DNA of 46,294 nucleotides from NCBI GenBank assembly GCA_030247855.1, contig JAPDRN010000198.1, forward strand, positions 1 to 46,294, written 5' to 3'. Each line of letters begins with the position of its first letter. The first letter of the stretch is position 1. The stretch comes from Knufia peltigerae. Its lineage: Eukaryota > Ascomycota > Eurotiomycetes > Chaetothyriales > Trichomeriaceae. This document shows positions 45,785-46,294 of this stretch, piece after piece. A program made the position numbers and the translations under genes. Below the pieces are notes generated by a model. The model was given only the letters and a program-made list of their open reading frames with translations. It made no database searches and was not told where the DNA came from.

Positions 45785-46294
45785 CTTATAACTCTTTTAT
45801 ATCTTAAGTAACTTACTTTACTCTTAATTTTATCACTAAAAAAGTGGATTCTTAATAGTAAGCGTTTTTATTATATAAGTTATCTAAATTATATATTACT
45901 TAGTAAATAATATAAGCTTAAGTATTTATATTAACACTATATTTAAGAGTATATTAAATTCCTAAAGTTTTATACTATTTAGAGAAAAGCTATATAATAA
46001 AGAGAAGTTAAGATTATATCTCTTTAGTAATATAATTAAATATAAAATATATATAATTATGTTTTATAAAAAATAGTTTAGTATCTTCTATAAATTATTT
46101 AGTATTAACTTAGTATCTCACTATTTTATAAGGATATTATTTAGCTTAATAGTCTTTATATATATATAAATAAATATTTTAAGCTATTCTAAATATAAAA
46201 TACATTATATATTAAGTTATAAAGTTATATTAATTTTATTTAAGTAAGTATACTTAAACACTAAAAATACTTTTATATTAAGTAACTAAAAAAT
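45785..46294. other. AT-rich, RIP-eroded sequence, nothing recognised
   Basis: The 510 bp to the right edge are almost pure A/T words with stops in all frames. They may be the continuation of the copia-like element interrupted at 42629, but no motif supports that. Confidence 0.5.

Overview
The window is the left end of a chromosome of a filamentous ascomycete (Pezizomycotina; class not determined). Base 1 lies in a CCCTAA telomere array. Genes carry short introns of about 45-80 bp with GT..AG borders, and Zn2Cys6 regulators are typical of the group. Most of the sequence outside the gene island is very rich in TpA, poor in CpA/TpG and saturated with stop codons in all frames, which is the signature of repeat-induced point mutation (RIP).

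Layout. 1-77: telomere. About 78-22,320: AT-rich, RIP-eroded subtelomere without a surviving gene. It contains one precisely bounded 9,386-bp DNA element (6810-16195) with inverted ends and a perfect 8-bp target duplication. 22,322-22,686: LTR-like repeat. About 22,700-40,550: an island of ordinary composition with about ten genes or gene remnants. 40,560-41,500: transition zone where erosion has reached into a gene. 41,526-41,934: a 409-bp miniature relative of the 9.4-kb element, again with a perfect 8-bp target duplication. 42,081-42,436: second copy of the LTR-like repeat, apparently a 5' LTR followed by copia-like remnants. 42,629-45,782: nested Fot1/pogo-type transposons, one complete between 60-bp inverted repeats. 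The window ends in AT-rich sequence.

Gene island, left to right: an AhpD-like protein with peroxisomal signal SKL (+); an APC-family amino acid/amine permease (-); divergent from it a Zn2Cys6 regulator (+); a copper amine oxidase with all visible active-site residues (+); an MFS monocarboxylate-porter-like pseudogene (+); a GFA/CENP-V-domain pseudogene (-); an enoyl-CoA hydratase/isomerase with SKL (+); a second Zn2Cys6 regulator (-); a short third Zn2Cys6 protein (+); and the last exon of a 3-hydroxyisobutyrate dehydrogenase-like pseudogene (-).

The inferred theme is a subtelomeric amine or side-chain catabolic cluster. The permease would import an amine, the copper amine oxidase would make the aldehyde, ammonia and H2O2, and at least two peroxisome-targeted proteins plus a dehydrogenase would process acyl-CoA or aldehyde products under local regulators. 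Three members are already broken, so the cluster is decaying. I found no CRISPR array, tRNA or rRNA, and no polyketide or peptide synthase. All exon borders were placed by eye.
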